A stretch of 64,000 nucleotides of DNA. Origin: Alphaproteobacteria bacterium (GTDB lineage: Bacteria > Pseudomonadota > Alphaproteobacteria > Reyranellales > Reyranellaceae). Below are positions 1 to 9,209 of this stretch, piece by piece (position 1 is the stretch's first letter; the number at the start of each line of letters is the position of its first letter). Under the pieces are notes generated by a model. That model was not told where the DNA came from and searched no databases. It worked only from the letters and a program-made list of their open reading frames with translations. The position numbers and the translations under genes were made by a program. The stretch is taken from assembly GCA_019635875.1 (NCBI GenBank), contig JAHBYP010000002.1, positions 682,001 to 746,000 of the forward strand, in the 5' to 3' direction.

Positions 1-400
1 GGTACGGGCTCTTGGCCAGCACATAGGTCACCGAGTAGTAGCCCAGCGAGCCATCCTTGTTGCGCGCCGTCGTGAAGGGCTCGACCTTCACGCCGGTGAT
101 GAAGGCGCGCGAATAGGCGGCCGGACCGTAAAAGCCGATGTGGATGTTGCCGGCACGCTGGCCCTCGATCACGGCGGCATAGTCGTTGGCGATGCGCAGG
201 GTGACCTTGGTGCCGAGCTCCTTGGACAGGTACTCGATGAACGGTCCGAAGCGTTCGGTGACGCCCGAGGCGTTCTCGGCCGGCACGATCGCCATCACGA
301 GCTCGGGGTAGCTGCTTTTCCAGCTCTGGGCGAAGGCCGGCGCGGCGGCGAGCACGAAGGTGCCGGCGGCAAGGCCAAGCAGATGGCGGCGGTCGAACAT
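1..400 (-). CDS. phnD: Phosphonate ABC transporter substrate-binding protein PhnD (partial, N-terminal part)
   Basis: Periplasmic binding protein of a phosphate/phosphite/phosphonate importer. Translation from the ATG at 400 gives a signal peptide beginning MFDRRHLLGLAAGTFVLAAA and ending in an AFAQ cleavage site, followed by the family-typical YPELVMAIVPAENASGV and later IHIGFYGPAAYSRA, which matches the PhnD ligand-binding lobe. The frame stays open to the left edge, so about 133 codons are visible and the C-terminal half lies outside the window. It starts 32 bp after the phnC stop and is probably co-transcribed. Which ligand (phosphonate, phosphite or phosphate) cannot be told from this fragment. 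Confidence 0.88.
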   Translation of the reverse strand, partial: MFDRRHLLGLAAGTFVLAAAPAFAQSWKSSYPELVMAIVPAENASGVTERFGPFIEYLSKELGTKVTLRIANDYAAVIEGQRAGNIHIGFYGPAAYSRAFITGVKVEPFTTARNKDGSLGYYSVTYVLAKSPY

Positions 401-432
401 GTCAGGTCTCCAGCAGGGGGTACGAAGACACC

Positions 433-1233
433 TCAGGCGGCGGCGACGGCGATGCCCTCGGGCATCGGCACGGGCGCGGGCGCGTCGATCACCTCGTCGG
501 CCTCCAGGCCGTAGAGGTCGCGCGCGATCGATTCGGTGAGCGCCGCCGGGACGTCGTCGAACACGACGCGGCCATGGGCGATGCCGACCAGCCGGTCGCA
601 GTACTCGCGCGCAAGGTCGAGCGAATGCAGGTTGCAGACAACCGAGATGCCGAAATGCCGGTTGATGCGCGCGAGCGCGTCCATCACCAGGCGCGTGTTG
701 CGCGGATCGAGCGAGGCCACCGGCTCGTCGGCGAGGATCAGGTCGGGCTCCTGCACCAGGGCGCGGGCGATGGCGACACGCTGCTGCTGGCCGCCCGACA
801 GCTGCTCGGCGCGCTGCGCGGCGATATTGGCGATGCCGAACTGCTCGAGCGCGGCGAGCGCCAGCGCCTTGTCCTCGTCGGACCACAGCTTGAGCACGGC
901 GCGCGCCGTCGAGACCTTGTTGAGCCGGCCCATCAGCACGTTGCTCAGCACGTCGAGCCGGCCGACCAGGTTGAACTGCTGGAAGATCATGGCCGAGCGG
1001 GCGCGCCAGGCACGCAGCTCGGCGCCCTTCAGCGCCGTGACGTCGAGCCCGTCGTGCACGATGCGCCCGGCGCTGGGCTCGACCAGCCGGTTGATCATGC
1101 GCAGGAGCGTCGACTTGCCGGCGCCGGAGCGGCCAATCACGCCGACGAAGCCGCCGTCGCCGAACTGAAGACTGATGTCATCGACCGCAAGCTTGGTGCC
1201 GAAGCGACGCGAAACACCTTCGAGCACGAGCAT
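433..1233 (-). CDS. phnC: Phosphonate ABC transporter ATP-binding protein PhnC
   Basis: Cytoplasmic ATPase energising phosphonate import, 266 aa, normal length for the family. Visible motifs: Walker [10 protein letters not shown] at residues 34-42, Q-loop near Q85, signature LSGGQ at 145-149, Walker B LILADEP with D169/E170, then the D-loop SLDP. A good Shine-Dalgarno (GGAGGT) lies just upstream of the ATG at 1233. Gene order phnC-phnD matches phnCDE operons; phnE would lie beyond the left edge. Within the ABC ATPases the N-terminal GVSRRFG and Q-loop [13 protein letters not shown] fit PhnC best. No regulator is visible beside it. Confidence 0.9.
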   Translation of the reverse strand: MLVLEGVSRRFGTKLAVDDISLQFGDGGFVGVIGRSGAGKSTLLRMINRLVEPSAGRIVHDGLDVTALKGAELRAWRARSAMIFQQFNLVGRLDVLSNVLMGRLNKVSTARAVLKLWSDEDKALALAALEQFGIANIAAQRAEQLSGGQQQRVAIARALVQEPDLILADEPVASLDPRNTRLVMDALARINRHFGISVVCNLHSLDLAREYCDRLVGIAHGRVVFDDVPAALTESIARDLYGLEADEVIDAPAPVPMPEGIAVAAA

Positions 1234-1318
1234 GCCTGACCTCCACGCCGATGTTGCGGGCGCGAAGGTTCTCTAGCCGTCGGATGTAAACGATTTATGA
1301 AAGCCTGTTGACAGAAGC

Positions 1319-1750
1319 TCAGGTGCGTCCACAGGGGCCCGAGCTGCGCTCCCAGCGCATCGACTGCAGACTCTGGCCGCTGATCTGGCTGACGATCAGG
1401 CCGCAGGAGGGCGGCTCGCTGGTCGGCTTGCCGGTGCCGTCGACGCGGACCAGCAGGGTGCGCACGGTGCAGGTGCCGGACGGCGGGCAGTTGTTCTTGC
1501 GCAGGGTCTGCTGGGCCAGCTCGCGGTAGACCGGGCTGCGCACATGGGCCGCCAGCACGCTCTGCACATCGCCCTCGCGGATCGGGCGGCGGAAGGCGGA
1601 CGACACGCCGTCGGCCACCGGATCGGCCGCTTCGTAGAAGCCCCCGCCGGCCGGGGCGCGGCCCGACGAGCCCATGTCGCCGCAGGCGGCCAGCGCCACG
1701 GCGGCGAGGGTGAGCGAGAGCGCAACGCGCGAGGGAAACGATGTGATCAT
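1319..1750 (-). CDS. Small hypothetical lipoprotein
   Basis: 143-aa protein of unknown function. It has a lipoprotein signal with lipobox LAAC (Cys23), so it should be lipidated and membrane-anchored. The mature part is Gly/Ser-rich at first, then a compact C-terminal domain with four cysteines (NNCPPSGTCTVR, PPSCGLIV, SSGPC), which suggests disulfides in the periplasm. It precedes phnC on the same strand with an 85-bp gap, so it may or may not be co-transcribed. No catalytic motif is recognised. Confidence 0.7.
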   Translation of the reverse strand: MITSFPSRVALSLTLAAVALAACGDMGSSGRAPAGGGFYEAADPVADGVSSAFRRPIREGDVQSVLAAHVRSPVYRELAQQTLRKNNCPPSGTCTVRTLLVRVDGTGKPTSEPPSCGLIVSQISGQSLQSMRWERSSGPCGRT

Positions 1751-1841
1751 GGCGCGACTCCGAGAGGGCGGGCCGGCATTCTTGCGGCGCCGGCGCTGTC
1801 TACCACATCGCCCGGGAAAACGGCGCGATCGTGGCCTTGAT

Positions 1842-1969
1842 CTTACCTTCCCCCGGAGGGGGAAGGTGTCGCGGAGCGACGGAAGGGGGATGCCTCAACG
1901 AAATCGGTGTTCGCCTTCGACATCTCCCTTCCGCCCTTCGGTCACTTTCCCCCGGAGGGGGAAGGCAAG
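1842..1969. repeat. Paired CCTTCCCCCGGAGGGGGAAGG intergenic repeat, inverted
   Basis: Two imperfect copies of a roughly 50-bp unit face each other at about 1842-1892 and 1921-1969. Each contains the self-complementary core CTTCCCCCGGAGGGGGAAG. The right copy is close to the reverse complement of the left and is separated from it by about 28 bp. It lies between the amtB stop and the lipoprotein start. Similar GGGGGAAGG units are commonly scattered between genes in alphaproteobacteria. It could fold as a large hairpin and act as an mRNA 3' end for amtB. Confidence 0.75.
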
Positions 1970-1974
1970 ACGCT

Positions 1975-3279
1975 TTACTCCACGCGCTCGCCGTGCAGAT
2001 GCAGGTCGAGGCCCTCGATCTCCTGCTCGTTGGTCACGCGCAGGCCGATCGTCGCCTTGACGACCATCAGGATCACCCAGGTCAGCGCGCCCGACCAGAC
2101 CAGGCAGACGACGATGCCCTTGAGCTGGGTCAGCACCTGCTTGCCGTTGCCGTCGAACCACAGGCCCTTGACCTCGGGCCCGGCGATGAAGCTGGCGGCG
2201 AAGACTCCGGCGCCGATGGTGCCGACGATGCCGCCGACGCCGTGCACGCCGAAGACGTCGAGCGAGTCGTCGTAGCCCAGCCGCTTCTTCAGCGCCGTCG
2301 AGGCGTAGAAGCACAGCACGCCGGCGACCAGCCCGATGATCAGCGCCGGGCCGACGCCGACATAGCCGGCAGCCGGCGTGATGCTGCCCAGCCCGGCCAC
2401 CGCGCCGGAGATGAAGCCCAGCACGCTGGGCTTGCCCATGGTCAGCCACTCCGCGAACATCCAGGCCAGCGCCGCGGTGGCGGCCGCGACATGGGTGACC
2501 AGCATGGCCATGCCGGCGCGGCCGTCGGCGGCCACGGCCGAGCCGCCGTTGAAGCCCATCCAGCCGACCCACAGCAGCGACACGCCGATCACCGCCAGCA
2601 CCAGGTTGTAGGGCGCCATGTTCTCCTGGCCGTAATTGCGGCGCGGGCCCAGCACAACCGCCGCCACCAGGGCGGCGATGCCGGCATTGATGTGCACGAC
2701 GATGCCGCCGGCGAAGTCGAGCACGCCGTCGCTCTGCAGGAAGCCGCCGCCCCACACCCAATGCGCCAGCGGCACGTAGACCACCAGCAGCCACAGCCCC
2801 ATGAACCACAGCATGGCGCTGAACTTCATGCGGTCGGCCACCGCGCCCAGCACCAGGGCCGGCGTGATGATGGCGAAGGTCATCTGGAAGAAGGCGAAGA
2901 CCGATTCGGGGATGGTCTTGGCGTTGGGATGGATCGCCTCGACCGTCAGCCCGCCCATCAGGAAGCGGTCGAGATCGCCGATCCAGTCGCCGCTGCCCGA
3001 GAACGCCAGCGAGTATCCGAGGATCACCCACAGCACGGTCGCCAGGCCGGCGGTCGCCAGGGTCTGCGCCGTGGTCGCCAGCACGTTCTTCTTGCGCACC
3101 ATGCCGGCGTAGAACAGCGCCAGGCCGGGCAGGCTCATCAGCAGCACGAAGGACGTGGCGACGATCATCCAGGCGGTGTCGCCGCTGTCGATCTTGGCCG
3201 GCGCCTGCTGGGCCAGCGCCGGGCTGGCGATCAGGCCGCCGACAGTCGCGACCACCAGGCCACGCGCGATTGCACCCAT
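1975..3279 (-). CDS. amtB: Ammonium transporter AmtB, copy 1
   Basis: Inner-membrane ammonium channel of the Amt/Mep/Rh family, 434 aa. A cleavable signal (SPALAQ near residue 24) is followed by DSGDTAWMIVATSFVLLMSL, which opens the first Amt helix, and later by GLALFYAGMVRKKN, VWGGGFL, the central DFAGGIVVHINAGIAAL and the C-terminal VHGVGGIVGTIGAG that carries a pore histidine. The ATG at 3279 is chosen because AAGGGGGGAACC stands directly before it. A longer open frame upstream only translates the repeat at 3313-3378. It pairs with the glnK gene 107 bp upstream. It is the more diverged copy next to the pair at 3987-5680. Confidence 0.93.
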   Translation of the reverse strand: MGAIARGLVVATVGGLIASPALAQQAPAKIDSGDTAWMIVATSFVLLMSLPGLALFYAGMVRKKNVLATTAQTLATAGLATVLWVILGYSLAFSGSGDWIGDLDRFLMGGLTVEAIHPNAKTIPESVFAFFQMTFAIITPALVLGAVADRMKFSAMLWFMGLWLLVVYVPLAHWVWGGGFLQSDGVLDFAGGIVVHINAGIAALVAAVVLGPRRNYGQENMAPYNLVLAVIGVSLLWVGWMGFNGGSAVAADGRAGMAMLVTHVAAATAALAWMFAEWLTMGKPSVLGFISGAVAGLGSITPAAGYVGVGPALIIGLVAGVLCFYASTALKKRLGYDDSLDVFGVHGVGGIVGTIGAGVFAASFIAGPEVKGLWFDGNGKQVLTQLKGIVVCLVWSGALTWVILMVVKATIGLRVTNEQEIEGLDLHLHGERVE

Positions 3280-3312
3280 GGTTCCCCCCTTTTGCTTCTT
3301 GATTGAATCGGC

Positions 3313-3378
3313 TGTCATCCCGAGCGCAGCGAGGGATCCTTCGCTGCCGCAAGATCCCTCGCTGGGCTCGGGATGACA
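3313..3378. repeat. Palindromic intergenic repeat, family A, copy 1
   Basis: Inverted repeat with 26-bp arms (3313-3338 and 3353-3378) around a short spacer; the arms begin TGTCATCCCGAGCGCAGCGA and differ at only a few positions. It lies between glnK and amtB inside a presumed operon, so transcripts of the pair must pass through a strong hairpin. Related copies are at 20015, 22654 and 30063, and a half copy is at 35271. Confidence 0.85.
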
Positions 3379-3386
3379 GAAGCTCC

Positions 3387-3827
<441 letters not shown>

Positions 3828-3862
3828 TCATGGGCATTCTGTGATCAATCCATAGGCAGACG

Positions 3863-3894
3863 AAAAAAGGCCCGATGCCGGAGCATCGGGCCTT
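3863..3894 (-). terminator. Rho-independent terminator after amtB copy 2
   Basis: On the minus strand a 12-bp perfect stem (AAGGCCCGATGC) with a 4-nt loop is followed by a run of six T. It lies about 90 bp downstream of the amtB stop at 3987 and separates the two glnK-amtB units, so copy 1 needs its own promoter or read-through. Confidence 0.85.
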
Positions 3895-3986
3895 CAGGTG
3901 CCGGCGGGTGTGCGAAGCCCGACGGCGGAGGGAACTTTCAGGCGGACGCGGAGGACCTGGTGGTCTTGGGCCGCGCCCGGCCGGGC

Positions 3987-5327
3987 TCAGTGCACGGTCT
4001 CGCCGTGCAGGTTGATGTCGAGGCCCTCGACCTCCTGCTCCTGGTTGACGCGCAGGCCGACGGTCACGTCGATGATCTTGAGGATCACGTAGGTGATGAC
4101 GGCGCACCAGACGACGGTGGCGACGATGCCCTCGAGCTGGACCAGAACCTGGCCGGGGTTGCCGTCGATCAGGCCGGGCTTGCCGCCGATCGCTTCGACG
4201 GCGAAGACGCCGGTGAGGATCGCGCCGACGATGCCGCCGACGCCGTGCACACCAAACGCATCGAGAGAATCGTCGTAGCCCAGCATCTTCTTGAGCGACG
4301 TCGCGCCCCAGAAGCAGACCACGCCGGCGACCAGGCCGATGATCAGCGCGCCGGTGGCGTTGACGAAGCCCGCCGCCGGGGTGATCGCCACCAGGCCGCC
4401 GATGGCACCGGAGATGATGCCGAGCACGCTGGGCTTTCCGCGCAGCGCCCATTCCGCGAACATCCAGCTGAGGCCCGCGGCGGCCGCGGCGATCTGCGTC
4501 ACGGCCATCGCCATGCCGGCGTTCGGATTGGCACCCACCGCCGAGCCGGCGTTGAAGCCGAACCAGCCGACCCACAGCAGCGAGGCGCCGACCACCGACA
4601 GCACGAGGTTGTGCGGCGCCATGTTGTCGGTGCCGTAGCCCTTGCGCTTGCCCAGCACGTAGGCGCAGACGAGGCCCGCGACACCGGCGTTGATGTGCAC
4701 CACGGTGCCGCCGGCGAAGTCGAGCACGCCGGCGCCGCCGAGGAAGCCGCCGCCCCACACCCAGTGCGCGATCGGCGAGTACACGAGAATCGACCACAGG
4801 CCGGTGAACCACAGCATGGCGCTGAACTTCATGCGCTCCGCATAGGCGCCGGCGATCAGCGCCGGGGTGATGATCGCGAAGGTCATCTGGAAGATCATGA
4901 AGACCGGCTCGGGAATGGTCGCCGCCAGCGAATGCGCCTTGTCGATCTCCATGCCCTTGAGGAAGAAGCGCGACAGGCTGCCGATGTAGGAACCTTCCCC
5001 GGTGAAGGCGAGGCTGAAGCCGACGATCATCCACAGCACGGAGATCAGGCAGCAGATGGCGAAGCTCTGCATCACCGTGGCCAGCACGTTCTTCCTGCGC
5101 ACCATGCCGCCGTAGAACAGCGCCAGGCCGGGGATGGTCATGAACAGGACCAGCGCCACCGAGGTCATCATCCAGGCGGTGTCGCCGGTATCGAGCTTCG
5201 CGGCTGCGGCCGCCGGCGGCGCGGCGGGCGGGGTGGCCGGCGCCTGGGCAAGGGCCGAGACGGTCCACGCGGCGGTCAGCGCCGCGCCACCAGCAGCCAG
5301 CGCCAGACCCTTCATGCGATGCTTCAT
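3987..5327 (-). CDS. amtB: Ammonium transporter AmtB, copy 2
   Basis: 446-aa Amt channel. After the signal peptide (SALAQA) there is an Ala/Pro-rich linker of about 20 residues, then DTGDTAWMMTSVALVLFMTI. Other Amt hallmarks are GLALFYGGMVRRKN, FAIITPALIAGAYAERMKFS, DFAGGTVVHINAGVAGL and DAFGVHGVGGIVGAI. The ATG at 5327 is preferred because GGAGGGGAAG precedes it with correct spacing. It begins 14 bp after its glnK and ends before a strong terminator. Expression is probably sigma-54/NtrC dependent through the promoter at 5766. It shares extensive sequence with copy 1 but has a different N-terminus. Confidence 0.94.
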   Translation of the reverse strand: MKHRMKGLALAAGGAALTAAWTVSALAQAPATPPAAPPAAAAAKLDTGDTAWMMTSVALVLFMTIPGLALFYGGMVRRKNVLATVMQSFAICCLISVLWMIVGFSLAFTGEGSYIGSLSRFFLKGMEIDKAHSLAATIPEPVFMIFQMTFAIITPALIAGAYAERMKFSAMLWFTGLWSILVYSPIAHWVWGGGFLGGAGVLDFAGGTVVHINAGVAGLVCAYVLGKRKGYGTDNMAPHNLVLSVVGASLLWVGWFGFNAGSAVGANPNAGMAMAVTQIAAAAAGLSWMFAEWALRGKPSVLGIISGAIGGLVAITPAAGFVNATGALIIGLVAGVVCFWGATSLKKMLGYDDSLDAFGVHGVGGIVGAILTGVFAVEAIGGKPGLIDGNPGQVLVQLEGIVATVVWCAVITYVILKIIDVTVGLRVNQEQEVEGLDINLHGETVH

Positions 5328-5341
5328 TGTCTTCCCCTCCA

Positions 5342-6055
<714 letters not shown>

Positions 6056-6117
6056 TTAGGCCCCCGAGTGAATCGGTGCACGCACGCTGCGCCGCACTCA
6101 GCGCACAGAGGGGAGAG

Positions 6118-6897
6118 ATGATGAATCGTATCTGGGCCGTTGCCGTCGCCACGGCGCTTTCGGTATCCGCGCCGGCCTTCGCCCAGGCCCCGGCCAAGAC
6201 GCCGACCGGACCGTTCGGCGGCGACATCACCGGCATCGTCACGGTCGCCAACGAGTACTCGTTCCGTGGCATCTCCCAGACCTCGCGCGACTTCGCGGTC
6301 CAGGGCGGCCTGACCTATGAGGTGCCGATCTTCAAGCCGATCTCGCTCTATGCCGGCGTGTGGGGCAGCAACCTGAACTTCGCCACCGACATCAACGAGC
6401 ACGTCGAGATCGACATCGTCGCCGGCGCCAAGGCCACGTTCTTCGACGACAAGCTGGTCATCGACCTCGGCTACATCGGCTACTTCTATCCGGGCATCAA
6501 CGCCGGGCTGCAGGCCAACTTCACCGAGTTCGCGCTCGGCGCGAGCTACGATTTCGGCTTCGCCAGCCTCGGCGCCAAGATCAACTTCTCGCCGAACTTC
6601 TTCTTCAACTCGGGCAACGCCTGGTACAAGGCGGTCTACGTCGCCGTGCCGCTGCCGTTCGAGATCCACAAGGACATCGCGGTCAAGCTGACCGCCTCGG
6701 TCGGTCACCAGTCGATCGAGCGCAATGCCAATTTCGGCTCGCCCGACTATTGGGACTTCACCGCCGGCGTCACTGTCACCGCCTTCACCCTCGACTTCAC
6801 CGCCCAGGTGATCGGCACCTCGCTGAGCCAGGCGGAATGCGCCAACACCCGGTTCTGCAAGGTGCGGCCGTACTTCTCGATCTCCAAGGCGTTCTGA
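6118..6897 (+). CDS. TorF family putative porin
   Basis: 259-aa outer-membrane beta-barrel protein of the Gcw_chp/TorF family (TIGR02001-like). A signal peptide ends SAPAFAQ; the mature protein starts with GDITGIVTVANEYSFRGISQ, the family hallmark, and alternates aromatic-rich beta strands (LSLYAGVWGSNLNF, YIGYFYPGINAG) up to the terminal phenylalanine in SISKAF, typical of outer-membrane proteins. AGAGGGGAGAG precedes two tandem ATGs at 6118 and 6121. It is divergent from glnK-amtB, with its own sigma-54 promoter and terminator. Role inferred: outer-membrane route for a nitrogenous or related solute. Confidence 0.88.
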   Translation: MMNRIWAVAVATALSVSAPAFAQAPAKTPTGPFGGDITGIVTVANEYSFRGISQTSRDFAVQGGLTYEVPIFKPISLYAGVWGSNLNFATDINEHVEIDIVAGAKATFFDDKLVIDLGYIGYFYPGINAGLQANFTEFALGASYDFGFASLGAKINFSPNFFFNSGNAWYKAVYVAVPLPFEIHKDIAVKLTASVGHQSIERNANFGSPDYWDFTAGVTVTAFTLDFTAQVIGTSLSQAECANTRFCKVRPYFSISKAF

Positions 6898-6926
6898 CCG
6901 AACCCTCCTTCGTCCCGCGAGCGTTC

Positions 6927-6953
6927 AAGAGCGGGCCTCGGCCCGCTCTTTTT
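6927..6953 (+). terminator. Rho-independent terminator after the porin gene
   Basis: Stem AAGAGCGGGC / GCCCGCTCTT with a CTCG loop, followed by TTT. It starts about 30 bp after the porin stop and makes the porin monocistronic. Confidence 0.85.
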
Positions 6954-6991
6954 CGTTTGCGCCGGCGCCGTCCAGGGTGCGAAGTCCGGCC

Positions 6992-8272
6992 ATGGACAAC
7001 GACAGCCGCCACGAGGTGATCGTCGTCGGCGCCGGCCTGATCGGCGCCACGCTGGGCATCGCCCTGGCCTCGGCCGGCGTGCGCGTGGCCATCATCGACC
7101 GGCTGGCGGTCGACACCATGACCGCCGGTCCCTTCGACGGGCGTACCACCGCCATCGCCTCGGCGGCGCGCCGCGCACTGGAAGCACTGGGTGTCTGGCC
7201 GATGCTCGCCGCCCATGCCGCGGCGATCGACGATATCCGCATCTCCGACGGCCGCCTCGAGCCGGGCGCGTCGGAAGCGCGCATCTCGCTGCTGCACCTG
7301 CATTTCGACCATCGCGAGCTGGCCGAGGGACGCGATCCGGCGCAGCCGATGGGCCACATCGTCGAGAACCGCTTCATCCGTCTGGCGCTGTTCAAGCGCC
7401 TGGCCGGGATGCCGTCGGCGACGCTCATCGCGCCGGCGGCCACGGCGACGATCACGCGCGACGACGCCGCCGCCGCGGTGAGCCTGACCGACGGGCGCGT
7501 GCTGCGCGCGCCGCTGCTGGTGTCGGCCGAGGGCAAGTTCGGTGCGCTGCGCGAGCAGGCCGGCATCGGCGCCCTGCAATGGCGCTACGAGCAGGCCGCC
7601 ATCGTCTGCGTCGCCGAGCACGAACAGCCGCACAAGGGCGTGGCGCACGAGAAGTTCCTGCCCGGCGGGCCCTTCGCCATCCTGCCGATGACCGACGATC
7701 CCGCGACCGGCGCGCATCGCTCGTCGATCGTCTGGAGCGAGCGCGTCGATCTCGTTCCCGCCCTGCTGAAGCTCGATGATGAATCCTTCGCGCGCGAGTT
7801 CGCGCAGCGCTTCGGCTCGCATCTCGGCGCCGTGCGCCCGGTCGGGCCGCGCTATCACTACCCGCTCTCGCTGATGCACGCCGAGCGCTACATCGCCCGG
7901 CGCCTGGCGCTGGTCGGTGACGCCGCACATGCCATCCACCCGATCGCCGGCCAGGGCTGGAACCTCGGCCTGCGCGACGTCGTCGCCCTGGCCGAGGTTG
8001 TCGTCGATGCCCGCCGCCTGGGCCTCGACATCGGCGGCGCCGCGACCCTGGAGGCCTATGAGCGCTGGCGCCGCGTCGACAACCTCGCGCTGGTCGCCGC
8101 CACCGACGCGCTCAACCGCCTGTTCTCCAACGACATTGCGCCGGTGCGCTTGGCGCGCGATCTCGGCCTCGCGGCCGTCAACCGCCTGCCGCCGCTGCGC
8201 CGCTTCTTCATGCGCCACGCCATGGGCGCGGTGGGCGACCAGCCGAGGCTGACGCGGGGCCTGCCGCTGTAG
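6992..8272 (+). CDS. UbiH/UbiF/VisC/COQ6 family FAD-dependent hydroxylase
   Basis: 426-aa flavoprotein monooxygenase, most likely hydroxylating a ubiquinone precursor ring. The N-terminal dinucleotide-binding motif is VIVVGAGLIGATLGIALASA, the mid-protein family segment is GRTTAIASAARRALEALGVW, and the second FAD motif is RLALVGDAAHAIHPIAGQGW near residue 310. The ATG at 6992 places the FAD motif at the usual distance from the N-terminus; an ATG at 6977 is possible. It stands alone between a terminator and an SRPBCC gene. The exact ring position (C5, C6 or C1) cannot be assigned by eye. Confidence 0.9.
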   Translation: MDNDSRHEVIVVGAGLIGATLGIALASAGVRVAIIDRLAVDTMTAGPFDGRTTAIASAARRALEALGVWPMLAAHAAAIDDIRISDGRLEPGASEARISLLHLHFDHRELAEGRDPAQPMGHIVENRFIRLALFKRLAGMPSATLIAPAATATITRDDAAAAVSLTDGRVLRAPLLVSAEGKFGALREQAGIGALQWRYEQAAIVCVAEHEQPHKGVAHEKFLPGGPFAILPMTDDPATGAHRSSIVWSERVDLVPALLKLDDESFAREFAQRFGSHLGAVRPVGPRYHYPLSLMHAERYIARRLALVGDAAHAIHPIAGQGWNLGLRDVVALAEVVVDARRLGLDIGGAATLEAYERWRRVDNLALVAATDALNRLFSNDIAPVRLARDLGLAAVNRLPPLRRFFMRHAMGAVGDQPRLTRGLPL

Positions 8273-8368
8273 AATTGCTGCTGCCTCTGCAACCTGCCCC
8301 ATCCTCGCCACATCCCGTTCCCACCTCCTTCCAGACCCCCGAGGTCGCCCAACGGAAGGAGCAGCCCC

Positions 8369-8791
8369 ATGGACAAGAACATCGCGTCAGCATCCGCCGT
8401 GATCTCGGCCACGCCGGCTGAAGTGTGGCACGCGCTGACCACCCCCGAGCTGGTCCGTGAATACATGTTCGGCGCCGAGGTCGAGACCGACTGGAAGAAG
8501 GGCAGCGAGATCCGCTTCAGCGGCGAGCACGACGGCCAGCGCTACGAGGACAAGGGCACGATCGAGACCATCGCGCCGCGCAAGTGCCTGGCCTTTACGC
8601 ACTGGAGCAGCATGTCGGGCGAGCCCGACGCGCCGGAGAACCATCACCGCGTCACCTACCAGCTCGAGCGCAGCGGCCGGCGCACCAAGATCACCGTGTC
8701 GGAGGAGAACGTGCCGACCGAGAAGCTCGAGGAGTGCAGCAACAACTGGGCGAAGGTGCTCGACGGGCTGAAAAAGCTGGTGGCGCATTGA
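8369..8791 (+). CDS. SRPBCC (AHSA1-like) domain protein
   Basis: 140-aa soluble protein with the START/Bet v1 fold of the AHSA1 branch. Recognised from SAVISATPAEVWHALTTPEL, the middle GTIETIAPRKCLAFTHWSSM and the C-terminal NNWAKVLDGLKKLV. Members bind hydrophobic ligands or act as Hsp90-activator homologues; the ligand here is unknown. A strong ribosome site GGAAGGAG precedes the ATG. It has no operon partner: 96 bp separate it from the UbiH-type gene and 70 bp from the cupin gene. Confidence 0.85.
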   Translation: MDKNIASASAVISATPAEVWHALTTPELVREYMFGAEVETDWKKGSEIRFSGEHDGQRYEDKGTIETIAPRKCLAFTHWSSMSGEPDAPENHHRVTYQLERSGRRTKITVSEENVPTEKLEECSNNWAKVLDGLKKLVAH

Positions 8792-8861
8792 GGGACAATA
8801 TTCCCGGCAGGGACATTCGAGGCATCGGCTAGGCTCGTCGCCGCTTTGCACGGAGGCGGCG

Positions 8862-9209
8862 ATGGGCGGTGCGGCGATGCGCGACGGCGCGCGGGCGACG
8901 GTGGCGGAAGCGCGCTCGAAATATCCGGCGACGGGCGGCCCGCGTCTGTCGGCCTTCCTGTTCGGCCATGGCTCGATGGAGCTGCGCTTCTACAAGCCGC
9001 CGCAGCCCGACCCGCAGACGCCGCACGACCAGGACGAGCTCTACGTCGTGCACGAAGGCACCGGCCGCTTCGTCTGCAACGACGGGCGCCACGAGTGCGC
9101 GCCGGGCGACGTGCTGTTCGCGCCGGCCGGCGCGGTGCACCGCTTCGAGGATTGCTCGCCCGAGTTCTGCGTCTGGGTGGTGTTCTACGGGCCCAAGGGC
9201 GGCGAGTAG
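8862..9209 (+). CDS. Cupin domain protein
   Basis: 115-aa single cupin. The metal-binding motif 1 is HDQDELYVVHEGTGRF and motif 2 is GDVLFAPAGAVHRFED, so a metal-dependent small-molecule enzyme or binding protein is expected. The start at 8862 follows GGAGG; a second ATG is at 8877. Its 3' end overlaps the convergent HpaB-type gene by 25 bp, which is unusual for functionally unrelated neighbours but not proof of a link. Substrate unknown. Confidence 0.82.
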   Translation: MGGAAMRDGARATVAEARSKYPATGGPRLSAFLFGHGSMELRFYKPPQPDPQTPHDQDELYVVHEGTGRFVCNDGRHECAPGDVLFAPAGAVHRFEDCSPEFCVWVVFYGPKGGE

